Under the pieces are notes generated by a model. It saw only the letters and a list, made by a program, of their open reading frames with translations. It was not told where the DNA came from and ran no database searches. This document shows positions 1 through 9,934 of a DNA stretch of 64,000 nt, piece by piece. The stretch is from Bordetella genomosp. 9 (GTDB lineage: Bacteria; Pseudomonadota; Gammaproteobacteria; Burkholderiales; Burkholderiaceae_B): assembly GCF_002261425.1 (NCBI RefSeq), contig NZ_NEVJ01000003.1, positions 1,240,001 through 1,304,000 of the forward strand. The letters run 5' to 3'. The position numbers and the translations under genes are program-made. The number at the start of each line of letters is the position of its first letter. The stretch's first letter is position 1.

Positions 1-159
1 GGCATTGGCGTGCGGTTCAGCTGGACTGAAGCGATCCGGGTGTAACCCGACGACGGGGCCGGACCGACTGCGCTGCCCGAGATGAAAGCGCCCGAGGATT
101 TAGCCTGTATTCCAGCCCAGCATTCCAAGGCGGGAAGTCAGGTCCGACGGGTTCGGAGT
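1..159. other. Non-coding edge segment, nothing recognised
   Basis: I see no convincing gene, promoter or terminator here. Short open frames cross it, but they are low-quality continuations of the repeat region. In related genomes iscR usually follows the phosphatase gene, so this may be the spacer before iscR. That is inference, because iscR is not visible in the window. Confidence 0.4.
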
Positions 160-276
160 TACGCAGCCTGGATACGCAGCCTGGATACGCAGCCTGGATA
201 CGCAGCCTGGATACGCAGCCTGGATACGCAGCCTGGATACGCAGCCTGGATACGCAGCCTGGATTACGCAGCCTGG
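160..276. repeat. 13-bp tandem repeat array, 8 perfect copies plus a partial one
   Basis: Unit TACGCAGCCTGGA on the plus strand repeats eight times without error from 160 to 263. One extra T follows, then a ninth partial copy of 12 bases at 265-276. The partial copy lies inside the phosphatase gene and encodes its last residues (Q-A-A and stop). The array therefore looks as if it grew from the 3' end of that gene by slippage. The unit length is not a multiple of three and no copy contains a stop codon on either strand. There are no spacers, so it is a minisatellite and not a CRISPR array. Confidence 0.95.
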
Positions 277-752
277 TACTGGGTCGCGCGCTTGCGCACC
301 AATTCCAGCACGCCCTGACAGGCGTCTTCCAGATAGTCCAGCACTTTGCCAAACCCTTCGGGGCCGCCATAGTACGGATCCGGCACCGTGGCTTCTTCGA
401 ATTCGTTGGCGAACCGCATGAGCAGCATCAGCTTGTGCTGATACGCCTTGGGGCACTGCTGCTGCAGCGCGGACAGGTTTTCCCAGTCCATCGCAAGGAT
501 GAGATCGAATTCACGGAAATCGTCGGGCGTGACCTGACGCGCCTCGCAATGCGTGATCTCGTAACCGCGCTTTCGGGCAGCGGCTTGGGCCCGGGCGTCC
601 GGCGCTTCACCAATGTGAAAGGCATGTGTACCGGCGGAATCGATCCGCACGACATCGCCCAGACCGGCATCATTGACCAGCCGGCGGAACACGCCTTCTG
701 CGCTCGGCGAGCGACAGATGTTGCCCATGCAAACGAAAAGTACCTTGGTCAT
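264..752 (-). CDS. Low-molecular-weight protein-tyrosine phosphatase
   Basis: Cytoplasmic phosphatase that removes phosphate from phosphotyrosine through a cysteine intermediate; the natural substrate is not predictable. The protein is 162 aa, normal for the family. The P-loop CX5R motif is at the very N-terminus (VCMGNICRSP, nucleophile Cys8, Arg14), and the general-acid motif DPYYGG lies near residue 118. I chose the ATG at 752, which gives the standard MTKVLFVC start; an ATG directly upstream (755) is equally usable. No clear Shine-Dalgarno sequence is visible, and a 6-bp hairpin (767-782) sits just before the start. The last codons lie in a partial copy of the 13-bp repeat, and the TAA stop is created by one extra A at the array junction. 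It is on the same strand as uvrB, 262 bases downstream of it. Confidence 0.93.
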   Translation of the reverse strand: MTKVLFVCMGNICRSPSAEGVFRRLVNDAGLGDVVRIDSAGTHAFHIGEAPDARAQAAARKRGYEITHCEARQVTPDDFREFDLILAMDWENLSALQQQCPKAYQHKLMLLMRFANEFEEATVPDPYYGGPEGFGKVLDYLEDACQGVLELVRKRATQYQAA

Positions 753-1014
753 CATGCTTAATAGTCTGCGGGAAAACCCGCAATTAGGCAAGCTTTTTTT
801 CTGGGAAAACCATATACTCCGCGCCCGTCCGAGGAGCGGAAAAACCCATTCGAATTAGTGCCTTATAGCGGAAAGCTAATAAACCGATTGATATTCCCTA
901 AGTCGGTATTCGGCCCCAATTCAATGGCTGCCGACGCAGCGCTGCAACACGGGAAGATGTCCGCCTTATTTCCGCGGCGTGACTGTGGTAGGACAGCCGC
1001 GCCGGCCGCCCCGC

Positions 1015-3042
1015 TCAACGGGCCCCGTCCAGCAACACCCTTTCCTTGAGCGCGTTCAGGGCATCGCGAGCCGCGGCGGCCTGTTCGAATTCCAGGTTGC
1101 GCGCGTGGTCCATCATCGACTTTTCCAATCGCCGGATTTCCCGCGCCAGGGCCTTTTCGTCGGTCAGGAGTTCCGCCGGCAGCGCATCTTCGATCGTGGG
1201 GTGCTGGATCGGGGCCACCACGCCGTCGATCAGCTCGCGGACGGCCTTATGGACGCCCCGGGCGGTAATGCCGTGGGCCAGGTTGAATTCCTCCTGCTTC
1301 TTGCGCCGGCGCTCGGTTTCGCCGATGGCGCGGTGCATGGAATCCGTGACCCGGTCGGCGTAGAGGATGGCCCTGCCGTTGATATTGCGCGCCGCCCGGC
1401 CGATGGTCTGGATCAGGCTGCGTTCGGACCGCAGGAAGCCTTCCTTGTCGGCGTCCAGGATGGCGACCAGGGACACTTCCGGTATATCCAGGCCTTCGCG
1501 CAGCAGGTTGATGCCGACCAGGACGTCGAAGGTGCCCAAGCGCAGGTCGCGGATGATTTCCACCCGCTCCACCGTGTCGATATCCGAATGCAGGTAGCGC
1601 ACGCGCACTCCATGCTCGGCCAGGAAGTCCGTCAGGTCTTCGGCCATGCGCTTGGTGAGCGTGGTCACCAGGACGCGCTCGGACTCGGCCACACGCAGCT
1701 TGATTTCGCCCAGCAGATCGTCCACCTGGGTACGCGCGGGTCGCACCTCCACGATGGGGTCGACCAAGCCGGTGGGCCGCACCACCTGCTCGACCACGTT
1801 GTCGGCGTGCTCCTGTTCGTAATTCGACGGCGTCGCGGATACGAAGACGCACTGGCGCATGCGGGCTTCGAATTCCTGCAGCTGCAGCGGCCGGTTATCC
1901 AGGGCCGAAGGCAGGCGGAACCCATATTGCACCAGGGTTTCCTTGCGCGCGCGGTCGCCACGGTACATGCCGCCGAGCTGGCCGATGGTCACGTGGCTTT
2001 CGTCGATGAACATCAGCGCGTCGGCGGGCAGGTAATCGATAAGCGTGGGCGGCGGCTCGCCCGGGGCGGCGCCCGACAAATGGCGGGAGTAGTTTTCGAT
2101 GCCCTTGCAGAATCCCAGCTCCTGCAGCATTTCCAGATCGAACCGGGTGCGCTGTTCCAGCCGTTGCGCTTCAACCAGCTTGCTCTGCGACGTGAAAAAC
2201 TGCAGGCGCTCGCGCAGCTCTTCCTTGATGGTTTCGATCGCCCGCAGCACGGTATCGCGCGGCGTGACGTAATGCGATCCAGGATAGACCGTGAACCGCG
2301 GCACCTTCTGGCGCACCTTGCCCGTCAAGGGGTCGAACAATTCCAGCGTTTCGACTTCATCGTCGAACAGCGTCGCGCGCAAGGCCAGTTCAGGGCTTTC
2401 CGCCGGGAAGATATCGATGGTTTCGCCGCGCACCCGGAACACCCCGCGGGTGAAGTCCGCGTCGTTGCGCGTGTACTGCATCGCCACGAGGCGTGCCAGG
2501 ATCTCGCGCCGCGATATCCGATCGCCCGCGCGCAGGATGAGCACCATGGCGTGATAATCGCCCGGGTTGCCGATACCGTAGATGCAGGACACGGTACCGA
2601 CGATGACCGTATCGCGGCGCTCCAGCAGGCTTTTCGTGGCCGACAAACGCATCTGTTCGATATGCTCGTTGATCGACGAGTCCTTTTCGATGAACAGATC
2701 GCGCGTCGGCACATAGGCTTCGGGCTGGTAATAGTCGTAATACGACACGAAATACTCGACCGCGTTCTTGGGAAAGAACTCGCGCATTTCGGCGTACAAC
2801 TGCGCGGCCAGCGTCTTGTTCGGCGCGAGCACCAGCGCCGGCCGCCCCAGGCGGGCGATGACGTTGGCCATCGTATAGGTCTTGCCCGAGCCGGTGACGC
2901 CCAGCAGGGTCTGGTACATCAGGCCGTCCCGCACGCCGTCCACCAGGCCGCCGATGGCGCCGGGCTGGTCGCCGGCCGGCGGATAGGGCTGATAGAGCTG
3001 AAAAGGGCTATCCGGAAATTCGACGAATCCAGTGTCGGTCAT
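1015..3042 (-). CDS. uvrB: UvrABC system protein B (excinuclease subunit)
   Basis: Damage-recognition ATPase of nucleotide excision repair: UvrA loads it on DNA and it then recruits UvrC for incision. The product is 675 aa, close to the usual 673. Walker A GVTGSGKT is at about residues 48-55, the beta-hairpin [12 protein letters not shown] follows near residue 95, helicase motifs including the TATPS region are present, and the C-terminal UVR domain ([10 protein letters not shown]) that contacts UvrC closes the protein. The ATG at 3042 gives the conserved MTDTGFVEF start; an upstream in-frame extension to 3099 lacks conservation. Its start faces the aminotransferase gene across 86 bases. I see no LexA box in that gap, so direct SOS control is not supported here. 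Confidence 0.97.
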   Translation of the reverse strand: MTDTGFVEFPDSPFQLYQPYPPAGDQPGAIGGLVDGVRDGLMYQTLLGVTGSGKTYTMANVIARLGRPALVLAPNKTLAAQLYAEMREFFPKNAVEYFVSYYDYYQPEAYVPTRDLFIEKDSSINEHIEQMRLSATKSLLERRDTVIVGTVSCIYGIGNPGDYHAMVLILRAGDRISRREILARLVAMQYTRNDADFTRGVFRVRGETIDIFPAESPELALRATLFDDEVETLELFDPLTGKVRQKVPRFTVYPGSHYVTPRDTVLRAIETIKEELRERLQFFTSQSKLVEAQRLEQRTRFDLEMLQELGFCKGIENYSRHLSGAAPGEPPPTLIDYLPADALMFIDESHVTIGQLGGMYRGDRARKETLVQYGFRLPSALDNRPLQLQEFEARMRQCVFVSATPSNYEQEHADNVVEQVVRPTGLVDPIVEVRPARTQVDDLLGEIKLRVAESERVLVTTLTKRMAEDLTDFLAEHGVRVRYLHSDIDTVERVEIIRDLRLGTFDVLVGINLLREGLDIPEVSLVAILDADKEGFLRSERSLIQTIGRAARNINGRAILYADRVTDSMHRAIGETERRRKKQEEFNLAHGITARGVHKAVRELIDGVVAPIQHPTIEDALPAELLTDEKALAREIRRLEKSMMDHARNLEFEQAAAARDALNALKERVLLDGAR

Positions 3043-3069
3043 GCTAGACTGTCTCAGGGTAAACCCCCC

Positions 3070-3098
3070 ATTATCCGCCGCATATCCGGCTGCGTCCA
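3070..3098 (-). promoter_or_regulatory. Predicted sigma-70 promoter of uvrB
   Basis: Minus-strand hexamers TGGACG (3093-3098) and GATAAT (3070-3075) are separated by 17 bases and lie 28 bases before the uvrB start. The -10 matches 5 of 6 and the -35 matches 4 of 6 consensus positions. A CTGT half-site at 3049-3052 has no ACAG partner, so no LexA operator is called. Confidence 0.42.
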
Positions 3099-3128
3099 CC
3101 TACCCTTTTGCGTACCCTTTGCGATCCG

Positions 3129-4334
3129 ATGAGCACCCTTTTCCAGAACGTCGAGTTGGCCCCGCGCGACCCCATTCTCGGGCTGAATGAGCAGTACAAC
3201 GCTGACACCCGGCCTGGCAAGGTCAATCTGGGCGTCGGGGTGTATTACGACGACAACGGGCGCATCCCGCTGCTGGCCGCGGTCCGCAAGGCCGAAATCG
3301 CCCGCATCGAAGCCGCCGCCGCGCGCGGCTACCTGCCCATCGAAGGCATTGCCGCCTACAACAAGGGTGCGCAGGCCATGCTGCTGGGGGCGGACTCGCC
3401 CCTGACGGCGGAAGGTCGGGTGCTGACCGCGCAGGCGCTGGGCGGCACCGGCGCGCTCAAGATCGGCGCGGACTTCCTGCGCCAGCTGCTGCCGCAGTCC
3501 AAGGCCTATATCAGCGATCCCAGTTGGGAAAACCACCGCGCCCTGTTCGAGCGGGCCGGTTTCCAGGTCGAAAGCTATCCCTATTACGATCCGGCCACGC
3601 ATGGCCTGAACTTCGAAGGCATGCTCGCCGGGCTGAAGTCCATGCCCGCCGGCAGCGTGGTCGTGCTGCACGCCTGCTGCCATAACCCCACGGGCGTGGA
3701 CCCCACCGCCGAGCAATGGCAGCAGATCGCCAATGTCGTCAAGGAACGCGATCTCGTGCCCTTCCTGGACATCGCCTACCAGGGCTTCGGCGCCGGCCTG
3801 CAGGAAGATGCCGCCGTCGTGCGCCTGTTCGCCGGCATGGACATGACGATGTTCATCAGTTCGTCGTTCTCCAAGTCCTTCTCGCTGTACGGCGAGCGCG
3901 TCGGCGCCCTGACGGTCGTCGCCGGCAGCAAGGACGAAGCCGCCCGCGTGCTCAGCCAGCTCAAGCGCGTCATCCGCACCAATTACTCGAATCCGCCCAC
4001 CCACGGCGGCACGATCGTGTCGACGGTGCTGAACACGCCGGAACTGTTCGCCCTGTGGGAACAGGAACTGACCGGCATGCGCGATCGCATCCGCCTGATG
4101 CGCCGCCAGTTGGTCGACAAGATCAAGGAACAGGGCGCCAAGCAGAATTTCGATTTCGTGCTGCAGCAGCGCGGCATGTTCTCCTATTCCGGCCTGACGT
4201 CGGCCCAGGTGGACCGCCTGCGCGAAGAACACGGCATCTACGCCGTTTCCAGCGGCCGGATCTGCGTGGCCGCGCTGAACAGCCAGAACATCGATACCGT
4301 GGCCAAGGGCATCGCCCAGGTGCTGAAGGGCTGA
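3129..4334 (+). CDS. tyrB: Aspartate/aromatic amino-acid aminotransferase
   Basis: PLP-dependent class I aminotransferase that moves the amino group between aspartate or aromatic amino acids and 2-oxoglutarate. It is 401 aa and follows the AspC/TyrB pattern closely: PLP-binding HACCHNPTG (residues 181-189), DIAYQGF with the ring-nitrogen Asp214, Schiff-base Lys249 in SSSFSKSFS, and the carboxylate-binding SGRI near the C-terminus. The start at 3129 (MSTLFQNV) is preferred to the upstream in-frame codon at 3108. Sequence cannot separate AspC from TyrB preference, so the symbol is tentative. It is divergent from uvrB and followed by its own terminator. Confidence 0.88.
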   Translation: MSTLFQNVELAPRDPILGLNEQYNADTRPGKVNLGVGVYYDDNGRIPLLAAVRKAEIARIEAAAARGYLPIEGIAAYNKGAQAMLLGADSPLTAEGRVLTAQALGGTGALKIGADFLRQLLPQSKAYISDPSWENHRALFERAGFQVESYPYYDPATHGLNFEGMLAGLKSMPAGSVVVLHACCHNPTGVDPTAEQWQQIANVVKERDLVPFLDIAYQGFGAGLQEDAAVVRLFAGMDMTMFISSSFSKSFSLYGERVGALTVVAGSKDEAARVLSQLKRVIRTNYSNPPTHGGTIVSTVLNTPELFALWEQELTGMRDRIRLMRRQLVDKIKEQGAKQNFDFVLQQRGMFSYSGLTSAQVDRLREEHGIYAVSSGRICVAALNSQNIDTVAKGIAQVLKG

Positions 4335-4378
4335 GGCCCAGGCCCCCCAGGTCACAAGTCCTTCGTTCCCCGCTTTTG

Positions 4379-4410
4379 CACAGGGCCCCTTCGGGGGCCC
4401 TTGTGTTTTG
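4379..4410 (+). terminator. Rho-independent terminator after the aminotransferase gene
   Basis: An 8-bp GC stem AGGGCCCC/GGGGCCCT (4382-4389 with 4394-4401) closes a TTCG tetraloop. The stem extends by a bulged CAC/GTG and is followed by TTTT. It separates the aminotransferase from lexA. Confidence 0.85.
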
Positions 4411-4478
4411 CGCGGCAATTGCCCGCCTGTGGGTCGTACCCCCTTGCGTTTTGAAGCTGCGTCCCCCAAAATTCGAAC

Positions 4479-4494
4479 CTGTATATCCATACAG
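4479..4494. promoter_or_regulatory. LexA (SOS) box in front of lexA
   Basis: The 16-base palindrome CTGTATATCCATACAG matches the CTGT-N8-ACAG consensus exactly. It ends 16 bases before the lexA start, the place expected for autorepression. This is the only perfect box I noticed in the window. Confidence 0.93.
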
Positions 4495-4510
4495 GGAACA
4501 GGAACGCCCA

Positions 4511-5161
4511 ATGGCCAGCAAACTTACCGAACGCCAGCAGCAGATACTCGACCTGATCCGCCAGGCGGTCGCCAGCACGGGATTCCCCCCCACCCGCGCC
4601 GAAATCGCGCAGGCCCTGGGATTTCGCTCGCCCAACGCGGCGGAAGACCACCTGAAAGCCCTGGCCCGCAAAGGCGCGATCGAGCTCACCGCCGGAGCCT
4701 CGCGCGGCATCCGCCTGAAAGACACCCGTCCCGAAGGCGGCCAGGCGATGCTCCCCATCCCTTCGCTGTCGCAGTTGATCTTGCCGCTGGTCGGTCGGGT
4801 GGCGGCAGGCAGCCCTATCCTGGCGGCCGAACATGTCGAACGCGACGTCGGCGTCGACCCTGCCCTGTTCGCCCAACGGCCAGACTACCTGCTCAAGGTC
4901 CGCGGCATGAGCATGCGGGACATCGGCATCCTGGACGGCGACCTCCTGGCGGTCAAGAAAGCCAGCGAAGCCCGTGATGGCCAGATCGTCGTCGCCCGCA
5001 TCGACGAAGACGTTACGGTCAAGCGCCTGCACCGCCAGGGTGGCCGTATCGAACTGCTGCCGGAAAACCCCGAGTTCGAACCGATCCTGGTGCGGCCGGG
5101 GCAGGAATTCGCATTGGAAGGCATCGCGGTCGGATTGATCCGCACGCAGGCGCTGCAGTAA
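4511..5161 (+). CDS. lexA: SOS response repressor LexA
   Basis: Represses SOS genes and cleaves itself when RecA filaments form on single-stranded DNA. The protein is 216 aa, with an N-terminal winged helix (to about residue 70) and a C-terminal S24 latent-protease domain. The scissile bond is Ala99-Gly100 in VAAGSP, the nucleophile is Ser134 in GMSM, and the base is Lys171 in VTVKR. The ATG at 4511 gives the canonical [10 protein letters not shown] start. The perfect LexA box just upstream shows autoregulation. It is monocistronic: a terminator precedes it and a strong bidirectional terminator follows. Confidence 0.98.
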   Translation: MASKLTERQQQILDLIRQAVASTGFPPTRAEIAQALGFRSPNAAEDHLKALARKGAIELTAGASRGIRLKDTRPEGGQAMLPIPSLSQLILPLVGRVAAGSPILAAEHVERDVGVDPALFAQRPDYLLKVRGMSMRDIGILDGDLLAVKKASEARDGQIVVARIDEDVTVKRLHRQGGRIELLPENPEFEPILVRPGQEFALEGIAVGLIRTQALQ

Positions 5162-5206
5162 GGCTGGGGCTAAGGCCACCACGGCTACGGCCCGCGCCGC
5201 CACACG

Positions 5207-5240
5207 AAAAAGGCCTGGAGCTCACGCTCCAGGCCTTTTT
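5207..5240. terminator. Bidirectional terminator between lexA and lon
   Basis: A perfect 15-bp inverted repeat, 5207-5221 with 5226-5240, closes a TCAC loop. It has an A-tract on one side and a T-tract on the other, so it can end both lexA and lon transcripts. Confidence 0.92.
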
Positions 5241-5262
5241 TATCGAGCTCGTACGATCGCGC

Positions 5263-7716
5263 TTAGTGCTTGATCACGGGATCGACCGACTCCGGCGAAG
5301 AGGCTGCGGGCGTCACCATCGGCTTGTCCTTCGCGTCTTCTTCCGAGATCGGCTCAGGCATGCGTTCCAGCGCGCGCTCCAACACCTTGTCGATCCAGCG
5401 AACCGGCACGACTTCGAGCTGGTTCTTGACGTTGTCGGGGATCTCGGCCAGATCCTTGACGTTTTCCTCCGGGATCAACACGGTCTTGATGCCACCGCGG
5501 TGCGCGGCCAACAGCTTTTCCTTCAAGCCGCCGATCGCCAGCACTTCGCCACGCAGCGTGATTTCGCCCGTCATCGCGACGTCCGCACGCACCGGAATAC
5601 CGGAAAGCGCGGACACCATCGCGGTGGTGATCGCGATACCCGCGGACGGACCGTCCTTGGGCGTCGCGCCTTCGGGCACGTGCACGTGCATGTCGCGCTT
5701 TTCGAACACGCTGTCGGCGAATCCCAGGCGGCGCGCCCGCGAACGCACGACCGTGCGAGCCGCTTCGACCGATTCCTTCATCACGTCGCCCAGCGAGCCG
5801 GTACGTTGGATGGCGCCCTTGCCGGGCATGTCGGCGACTTCGATGGTCAGCAGATCGCCGCCCACTTCCGTCCACGCCAGGCCGGTCACCTGCCCCACCT
5901 GGTTTTCCTTTTCCGCCATACCGAAGTTGTAGCGACGCACGCCCAGGTAATCGTTCAGGTTTTCCGACGTCACCGCAATGGCGCTGGCCGTACCGGTGCC
6001 ATCCGCGGCGGGCTTGCCTTCGCGCTCGGTCAGCAATTGCTTGACGACCTTGCGGCACACCTTGCCGATCTCGCGTTCCAGTGCCCGGACGCCCGCTTCG
6101 CGCGTGTAGTACCGCACGATGTCGCGCAGGGCCGACTCGTCTATCGTCAGCTCCGTTTCCTTCAGGCCATTGTTCTTCAACAGCTTGGGGATCAGGTGGT
6201 CGCTGGCGATATGGACTTTTTCGTCTTCCGTATAGCCGGACAGGCGTATGACTTCCATCCGGTCCAGCAGGGCCGGGGGAATATTCAGCGTGTTGCTGGT
6301 CGCGACGAACATCACGTCCGACAGATCGAAGTCCACTTCGACGTAGTGATCCTGGAACGTGTGGTTCTGCTCGGGATCCAGCACTTCCAGCAGCGCCGAC
6401 GACGGATCGCCACGGAAATCCATGCCCAGCTTGTCGATTTCGTCCAGCAGGAACAAGGGATTGCGCACGCTCACCTTGCTCATGTTCTGCAGGATCTTGC
6501 CCGGCATGGAGCCGATGTACGTACGACGGTGGCCGCGGATTTCGGCCTCGTCACGCACACCGCCCAGCGCCATCCGCACGAACTTGCGGTTGGTGGCCTT
6601 GGCAATCGACTGCCCCAGCGAGGTCTTGCCCACGCCCGGAGGGCCGACCAGGCACAGGATCGGCGCCTTGACCTTGTCGACACGCTGCTGCACGGCGAGA
6701 TATTCCAGTATGCGTTCCTTGACCTTTTCGAGACCGTAGTGGTCGTCGTCCAGGACAGTTTCGGCATTGCCGATGGAGTTGTTGACCTTGCTCTTCTTGC
6801 GCCATGGCAGGTTGATCAAGGTATCGATGTAGTTGCGCACCACCGTCGCTTCGGCGGACATGGGCGACATCAGCTTGAGCTTCTTGAGCTCGGCGTCGGC
6901 CTTTTTGCGCGCTTCCTTGGGCATGTGCGCCGCGACGATCTTCTTTTCCAGCTCTTCGATGTCGGCGCCTTCTTCGCCTTCACCCAGTTCCTTCTGGATG
7001 GCCTTTACCTGTTCGTTCAGGTAGTAGTCGCGCTGGCTCTTCTCCATCTGCTTTTTCACGCGGCCGCGGATCCGCTTTTCGACCTGCAGGATGTCGATTT
7101 CGGTTTCCAGCTGCGTGAGCAGGCCTTCCAGGCGCTCGGCGGTGCCGAAGATCTCGAGCATCTTCTGCTTCTGCTCGAGCTTCAACGGCAGGTGCGCCGC
7201 GATGGTGTCGGCCAGCCGGCCGGCATCGTCGATCCCCGCCAGGGACGTCAGGATCTCAGGCGGGATCTTCTTGTTGAGCTTCACGTACTGTTCGAACTGG
7301 GCCACGATGGCGCGGCGCAAGGCTTCCGTCTCGGATCCCTGGATGGGGTCGAGCTGGATGGGCACGACTTCGCAGGTGAAGTGCGTTTCGACGTCGTCCA
7401 CGCGCGTGATGCGGGCGCGCTGCGCGCCTTCGACCAGCACCTTCACGGTGCCGTCGGGCAGCTTCAACATCTGCAGGATGCCCGCCACGCAGCCGATCTC
7501 GTAGACGTCTTCAGGCGACGGATCATCCTTGCCGGCCGACTTCTGCGCGACCAGCATGATGCTTTTACCGGCTTCCATGGCGACTTCGAGCGCGCGTATG
7601 GAGCGGGGGCGTCCGACAAAAAGCGGGATGACCATGTGCGGGAACACCACGACGTCGCGCAGCGGGAGCAACGGCAGGTCGATGGGTTCGGAAGGCAGGG
7701 TCTGAGTGCCAGACAT
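5263..7716 (-). CDS. lon: ATP-dependent protease La (Lon)
   Basis: Cytoplasmic AAA+ serine protease that degrades misfolded and regulatory proteins. The product is 817 aa with the usual order: N-terminal substrate domain, coiled coil, AAA+ module with Walker A GPPGVGKT, and an S16 protease domain with the catalytic dyad Ser691 (DGPSAG) and Lys734 (GGLKEK). The acidic C-terminal tail after about residue 780 is variable in the family. The ATG at 7716 is chosen because AAGGA lies just ahead of it; the longer in-frame extension crosses the promoter region. A heat-shock type promoter lies 80-107 bases upstream. The gene closes the tig-clpP-clpX-lon block. Confidence 0.98.
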   Translation of the reverse strand: MSGTQTLPSEPIDLPLLPLRDVVVFPHMVIPLFVGRPRSIRALEVAMEAGKSIMLVAQKSAGKDDPSPEDVYEIGCVAGILQMLKLPDGTVKVLVEGAQRARITRVDDVETHFTCEVVPIQLDPIQGSETEALRRAIVAQFEQYVKLNKKIPPEILTSLAGIDDAGRLADTIAAHLPLKLEQKQKMLEIFGTAERLEGLLTQLETEIDILQVEKRIRGRVKKQMEKSQRDYYLNEQVKAIQKELGEGEEGADIEELEKKIVAAHMPKEARKKADAELKKLKLMSPMSAEATVVRNYIDTLINLPWRKKSKVNNSIGNAETVLDDDHYGLEKVKERILEYLAVQQRVDKVKAPILCLVGPPGVGKTSLGQSIAKATNRKFVRMALGGVRDEAEIRGHRRTYIGSMPGKILQNMSKVSVRNPLFLLDEIDKLGMDFRGDPSSALLEVLDPEQNHTFQDHYVEVDFDLSDVMFVATSNTLNIPPALLDRMEVIRLSGYTEDEKVHIASDHLIPKLLKNNGLKETELTIDESALRDIVRYYTREAGVRALEREIGKVCRKVVKQLLTEREGKPAADGTGTASAIAVTSENLNDYLGVRRYNFGMAEKENQVGQVTGLAWTEVGGDLLTIEVADMPGKGAIQRTGSLGDVMKESVEAARTVVRSRARRLGFADSVFEKRDMHVHVPEGATPKDGPSAGIAITTAMVSALSGIPVRADVAMTGEITLRGEVLAIGGLKEKLLAAHRGGIKTVLIPEENVKDLAEIPDNVKNQLEVVPVRWIDKVLERALERMPEPISEEDAKDKPMVTPAASSPESVDPVIKH

Positions 7717-7795
7717 AAAGATTCCTTGGGATGATCTACGTAGCGGCGATGCGGCGGAGTCAGTCAGCAATCCCGTCTATCGTCAGTTACGTCTG

Positions 7796-7823
7796 ATATG
7801 GGAACAATAGCCGAAAAATCAAG
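7796..7823 (-). promoter_or_regulatory. Predicted RpoH (sigma-32) heat-shock promoter of lon
   Basis: On the minus strand, CTTGATT (7817-7823) and TCCCATAT (7796-7803) are spaced by 13 bases. They fit the sigma-32 pattern CTTGAAA-N13-17-CCCCATNT, with seven of eight bases right in the -10. The site faces lon, which is a classic heat-shock gene. Confidence 0.65.
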
Positions 7824-7850
7824 TTTCCGGCCGGCGACCGCAAAAACGGT

Positions 7851-7878
7851 AAAAACCCGTCACGCGGGACGGGTTTTT
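7851..7878 (-). terminator. Terminator after clpX
   Basis: An 11-bp inverted repeat (7851-7861 with 7868-7878) with A and T tracts starts 3 bases after the clpX stop codon. It should limit read-through from clpX into lon, and the lon promoter lies just beyond it. Confidence 0.88.
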
Positions 7879-7881
7879 AGG

Positions 7882-9180
7882 TTACGCGGCGGCGTCCCTG
7901 ACCTCGCCCCGTTCCGGCTTGGATGCCTGGGCAGCATCGTCCGCATAGATGAGCAAAGGCTGACCGTCGCCTTCGATGACGTTGTCCTCGAGCACGACGC
8001 GGCTGACATTGCCCAGCGAAGGCAGTTCGTACATCGTGTCCAGCAAGGCGGATTCCAGGATGGACCGCAGGCCACGCGCGCCGGTCTTGCGCTTGAGCGC
8101 CTTGCGGGCGATGGCGCGCAAGGCGCCCGGCCGAACGTCCAGTTCCGCCCCTTCCATCGCGAACAGTTTCTGGAACTGCTTGACCAGGGCATTCTTGGGT
8201 TCGGTCAGGATCTGCACCAGCGCGGCTTCGTCCAGCTCGTCCAGCGTGGCGACCACGGGAAGGCGGCCGACCAGTTCCGGGATCAGGCCGAACTTGATCA
8301 GGTCTTCCGGCTCGGCTTCGCTGAACAGCTCGCCGACGCCCCGCTCGGATTTGGCCCGGACCGCGGCCGAGAACCCGATGCCCGATTTTTCCGTCCGGTC
8401 GCGGATGACCTTTTCCAGCCCGTCGAAGGCGCCGCCCACGATGAACAGGATGTTGGTCGTATCGACCTGGACGAAGTCCTGGTTCGGATGCTTGCGTCCG
8501 CCCTGCGGCGGCACCGACGCCACCGTGCCTTCGATCAGCTTGAGCAAGGCCTGCTGCACGCCTTCCCCGGACACGTCGCGCGTGATGGAGGGGTTGTCCG
8601 ACTTACGAGAAATCTTGTCGATTTCGTCGATGTAGATGATCGCGCGCTGCGCTTTTTCAACTTCGTAGTTGCAGTTCTGCAGCAGCTTCTGGATGATGTT
8701 TTCGACGTCTTCGCCGACGTAGCCCGCTTCGGTCAGCGTGGTGGCGTCAGCCATGACGAAGGGCACGTTCAACATGCGTGCCAGGGTCTGGGCCAGCAGC
8801 GTCTTGCCGGAACCGGTCGGTCCCACGAGCAGGATGTTGCTCTTGGAAAGCTCGACCTCATCGCCCTTGAGTTCGCCGTGGCGGATGCGCTTGTAATGGT
8901 TGTACACCGCGACCGCCAGCGTGCGCTTGGGCGTGTCCTGGCCAATGACGTACTGATCCAGGAATTTTTTGATTTCAGTCGGGGTGGGCAGTTCCGAGCG
9001 AATAGCGGCGCGCGCCGTCGCCTGCGCTTCTTCCCGAATGATATCGTTGCAAAGATCGATGCATTCGTCGCAGATGAACACGGAAGGCCCCGCGATCAAT
9101 TTGCGGACTTCGTGCTGGCTCTTGTTGCAGAAAGAGCAATGCAGCACCTTCGCGTCTGCCGATCCCTTTTTTTCAGGCAT
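7882..9180 (-). CDS. clpX: ATP-dependent Clp protease unfoldase ClpX
   Basis: AAA+ unfoldase that recognises substrates and feeds them to ClpP. It is 432 aa. The N-terminal zinc-binding domain has Cys15, Cys18, Cys37 and Cys40, Walker A GPTGSGKT is at residues 121-128, and Walker [10 protein letters not shown] is near residue 190. It lies 97 bases downstream of clpP on the same strand and is followed directly by a terminator. The C-terminus ends in a short Ala-rich tail. Confidence 0.98.
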   Translation of the reverse strand: MPEKKGSADAKVLHCSFCNKSQHEVRKLIAGPSVFICDECIDLCNDIIREEAQATARAAIRSELPTPTEIKKFLDQYVIGQDTPKRTLAVAVYNHYKRIRHGELKGDEVELSKSNILLVGPTGSGKTLLAQTLARMLNVPFVMADATTLTEAGYVGEDVENIIQKLLQNCNYEVEKAQRAIIYIDEIDKISRKSDNPSITRDVSGEGVQQALLKLIEGTVASVPPQGGRKHPNQDFVQVDTTNILFIVGGAFDGLEKVIRDRTEKSGIGFSAAVRAKSERGVGELFSEAEPEDLIKFGLIPELVGRLPVVATLDELDEAALVQILTEPKNALVKQFQKLFAMEGAELDVRPGALRAIARKALKRKTGARGLRSILESALLDTMYELPSLGNVSRVVLEDNVIEGDGQPLLIYADDAAQASKPERGEVRDAAA

Positions 9181-9277
9181 ATATATCTCTGGTGACGATG
9201 GATGCCGCGCCTGCGCGCGCCACCCATCCTACGCTGGCTCGAAATAGCGGCGGTTCGGAACCAGGCCCGCGGACGCC

Positions 9278-9934
9278 TTAGCGATCCTCGGAGCGCGAGG
9301 CCAGGACCTTGTCCACCAAGCCATACGATACAGCATCTTCCGCGGACATGAAGTTGTCGCGCTCCGTGTCCAGGGCGATGCGTTCGACGGGCTGGCCGGT
9401 GTTCTCCGCCAGGATGCGATTCAGGCGTTCGCGCAGGTCCAGGATCTCACGAGCCTGGATCTGGATATCGCTGGCCTGGCCCTGGGCGCCGCCCGACGGC
9501 TGGTGGATCATGATCCGGGAATTGGGCAAGGAGTAACGCTTGCCCTTCTTACCTGCCGCCAGCAGGAATGCGCCCATGCTGGCCGCCAGGCCGGTGCACA
9601 GCGTGGAGACATCCGGCTTCACGAAATTCATCGTGTCGTAGATGGCCATGCCGGCATAGACCGAACCGCCCGGCGAGTTGATGTAGAACGAAATGTCCTT
9701 GTCCGGATTTTCCGATTCCAGGAACAACAGCTGGGCCACCACGAGGTTGGCGGAGTTGTCGTTCACCGGTCCGACCAGGAACACCACCCGCTCGCGCAAC
9801 AACCTGGAATAAATGTCGTAGGCACGCTCGCCGCGCCCGGACTGCTCGATCACCATGGGGATATACCCCAGGGCGGTCGGCGTCACGGACTCGCCGCCGT
9901 ACATGGAGGCATAGAAATCCGTAAATCTATTCAT
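9278..9934 (-). CDS. clpP: ATP-dependent Clp protease proteolytic subunit
   Basis: Serine peptidase that forms the double-heptamer chamber served by ClpX and ClpA, both encoded in this window. It is 218 aa with catalytic Ser119 (GLAASMGA), His144 (MIHQPSGG) and Asp193 (ERDNF), spaced as in E. coli ClpP. The ATG at 9934 overlaps the tig stop as TGATG, which implies translational coupling. A TTG codon one position upstream is an alternative, weaker start. Confidence 0.98.
   Translation of the reverse strand: MNRFTDFYASMYGGESVTPTALGYIPMVIEQSGRGERAYDIYSRLLRERVVFLVGPVNDNSANLVVAQLLFLESENPDKDISFYINSPGGSVYAGMAIYDTMNFVKPDVSTLCTGLAASMGAFLLAAGKKGKRYSLPNSRIMIHQPSGGAQGQASDIQIQAREILDLRERLNRILAENTGQPVERIALDTERDNFMSAEDAVSYGLVDKVLASRSEDR

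Noticed and set aside
160..276. CRISPR array
   Set aside because: Units are directly joined with no spacers, only 13 bases long, and no cas genes are in the window.
3043..3128. LexA box for uvrB
   Set aside because: Only a CTGT half-site at 3049-3052; no ACAG eight bases later on either strand.
979..3132. Open frame of 717 codons on the plus strand opposite uvrB
   Set aside because: It is the mirror of a high-GC gene. It is rich in His, Gln, Ala, Arg and Val without domains, while uvrB on the other strand is fully conserved.
5266..7734. Open frame of 822 codons on the plus strand opposite lon
   Set aside because: Same artefact of third-position GC bias; lon is unmistakable on the minus strand.
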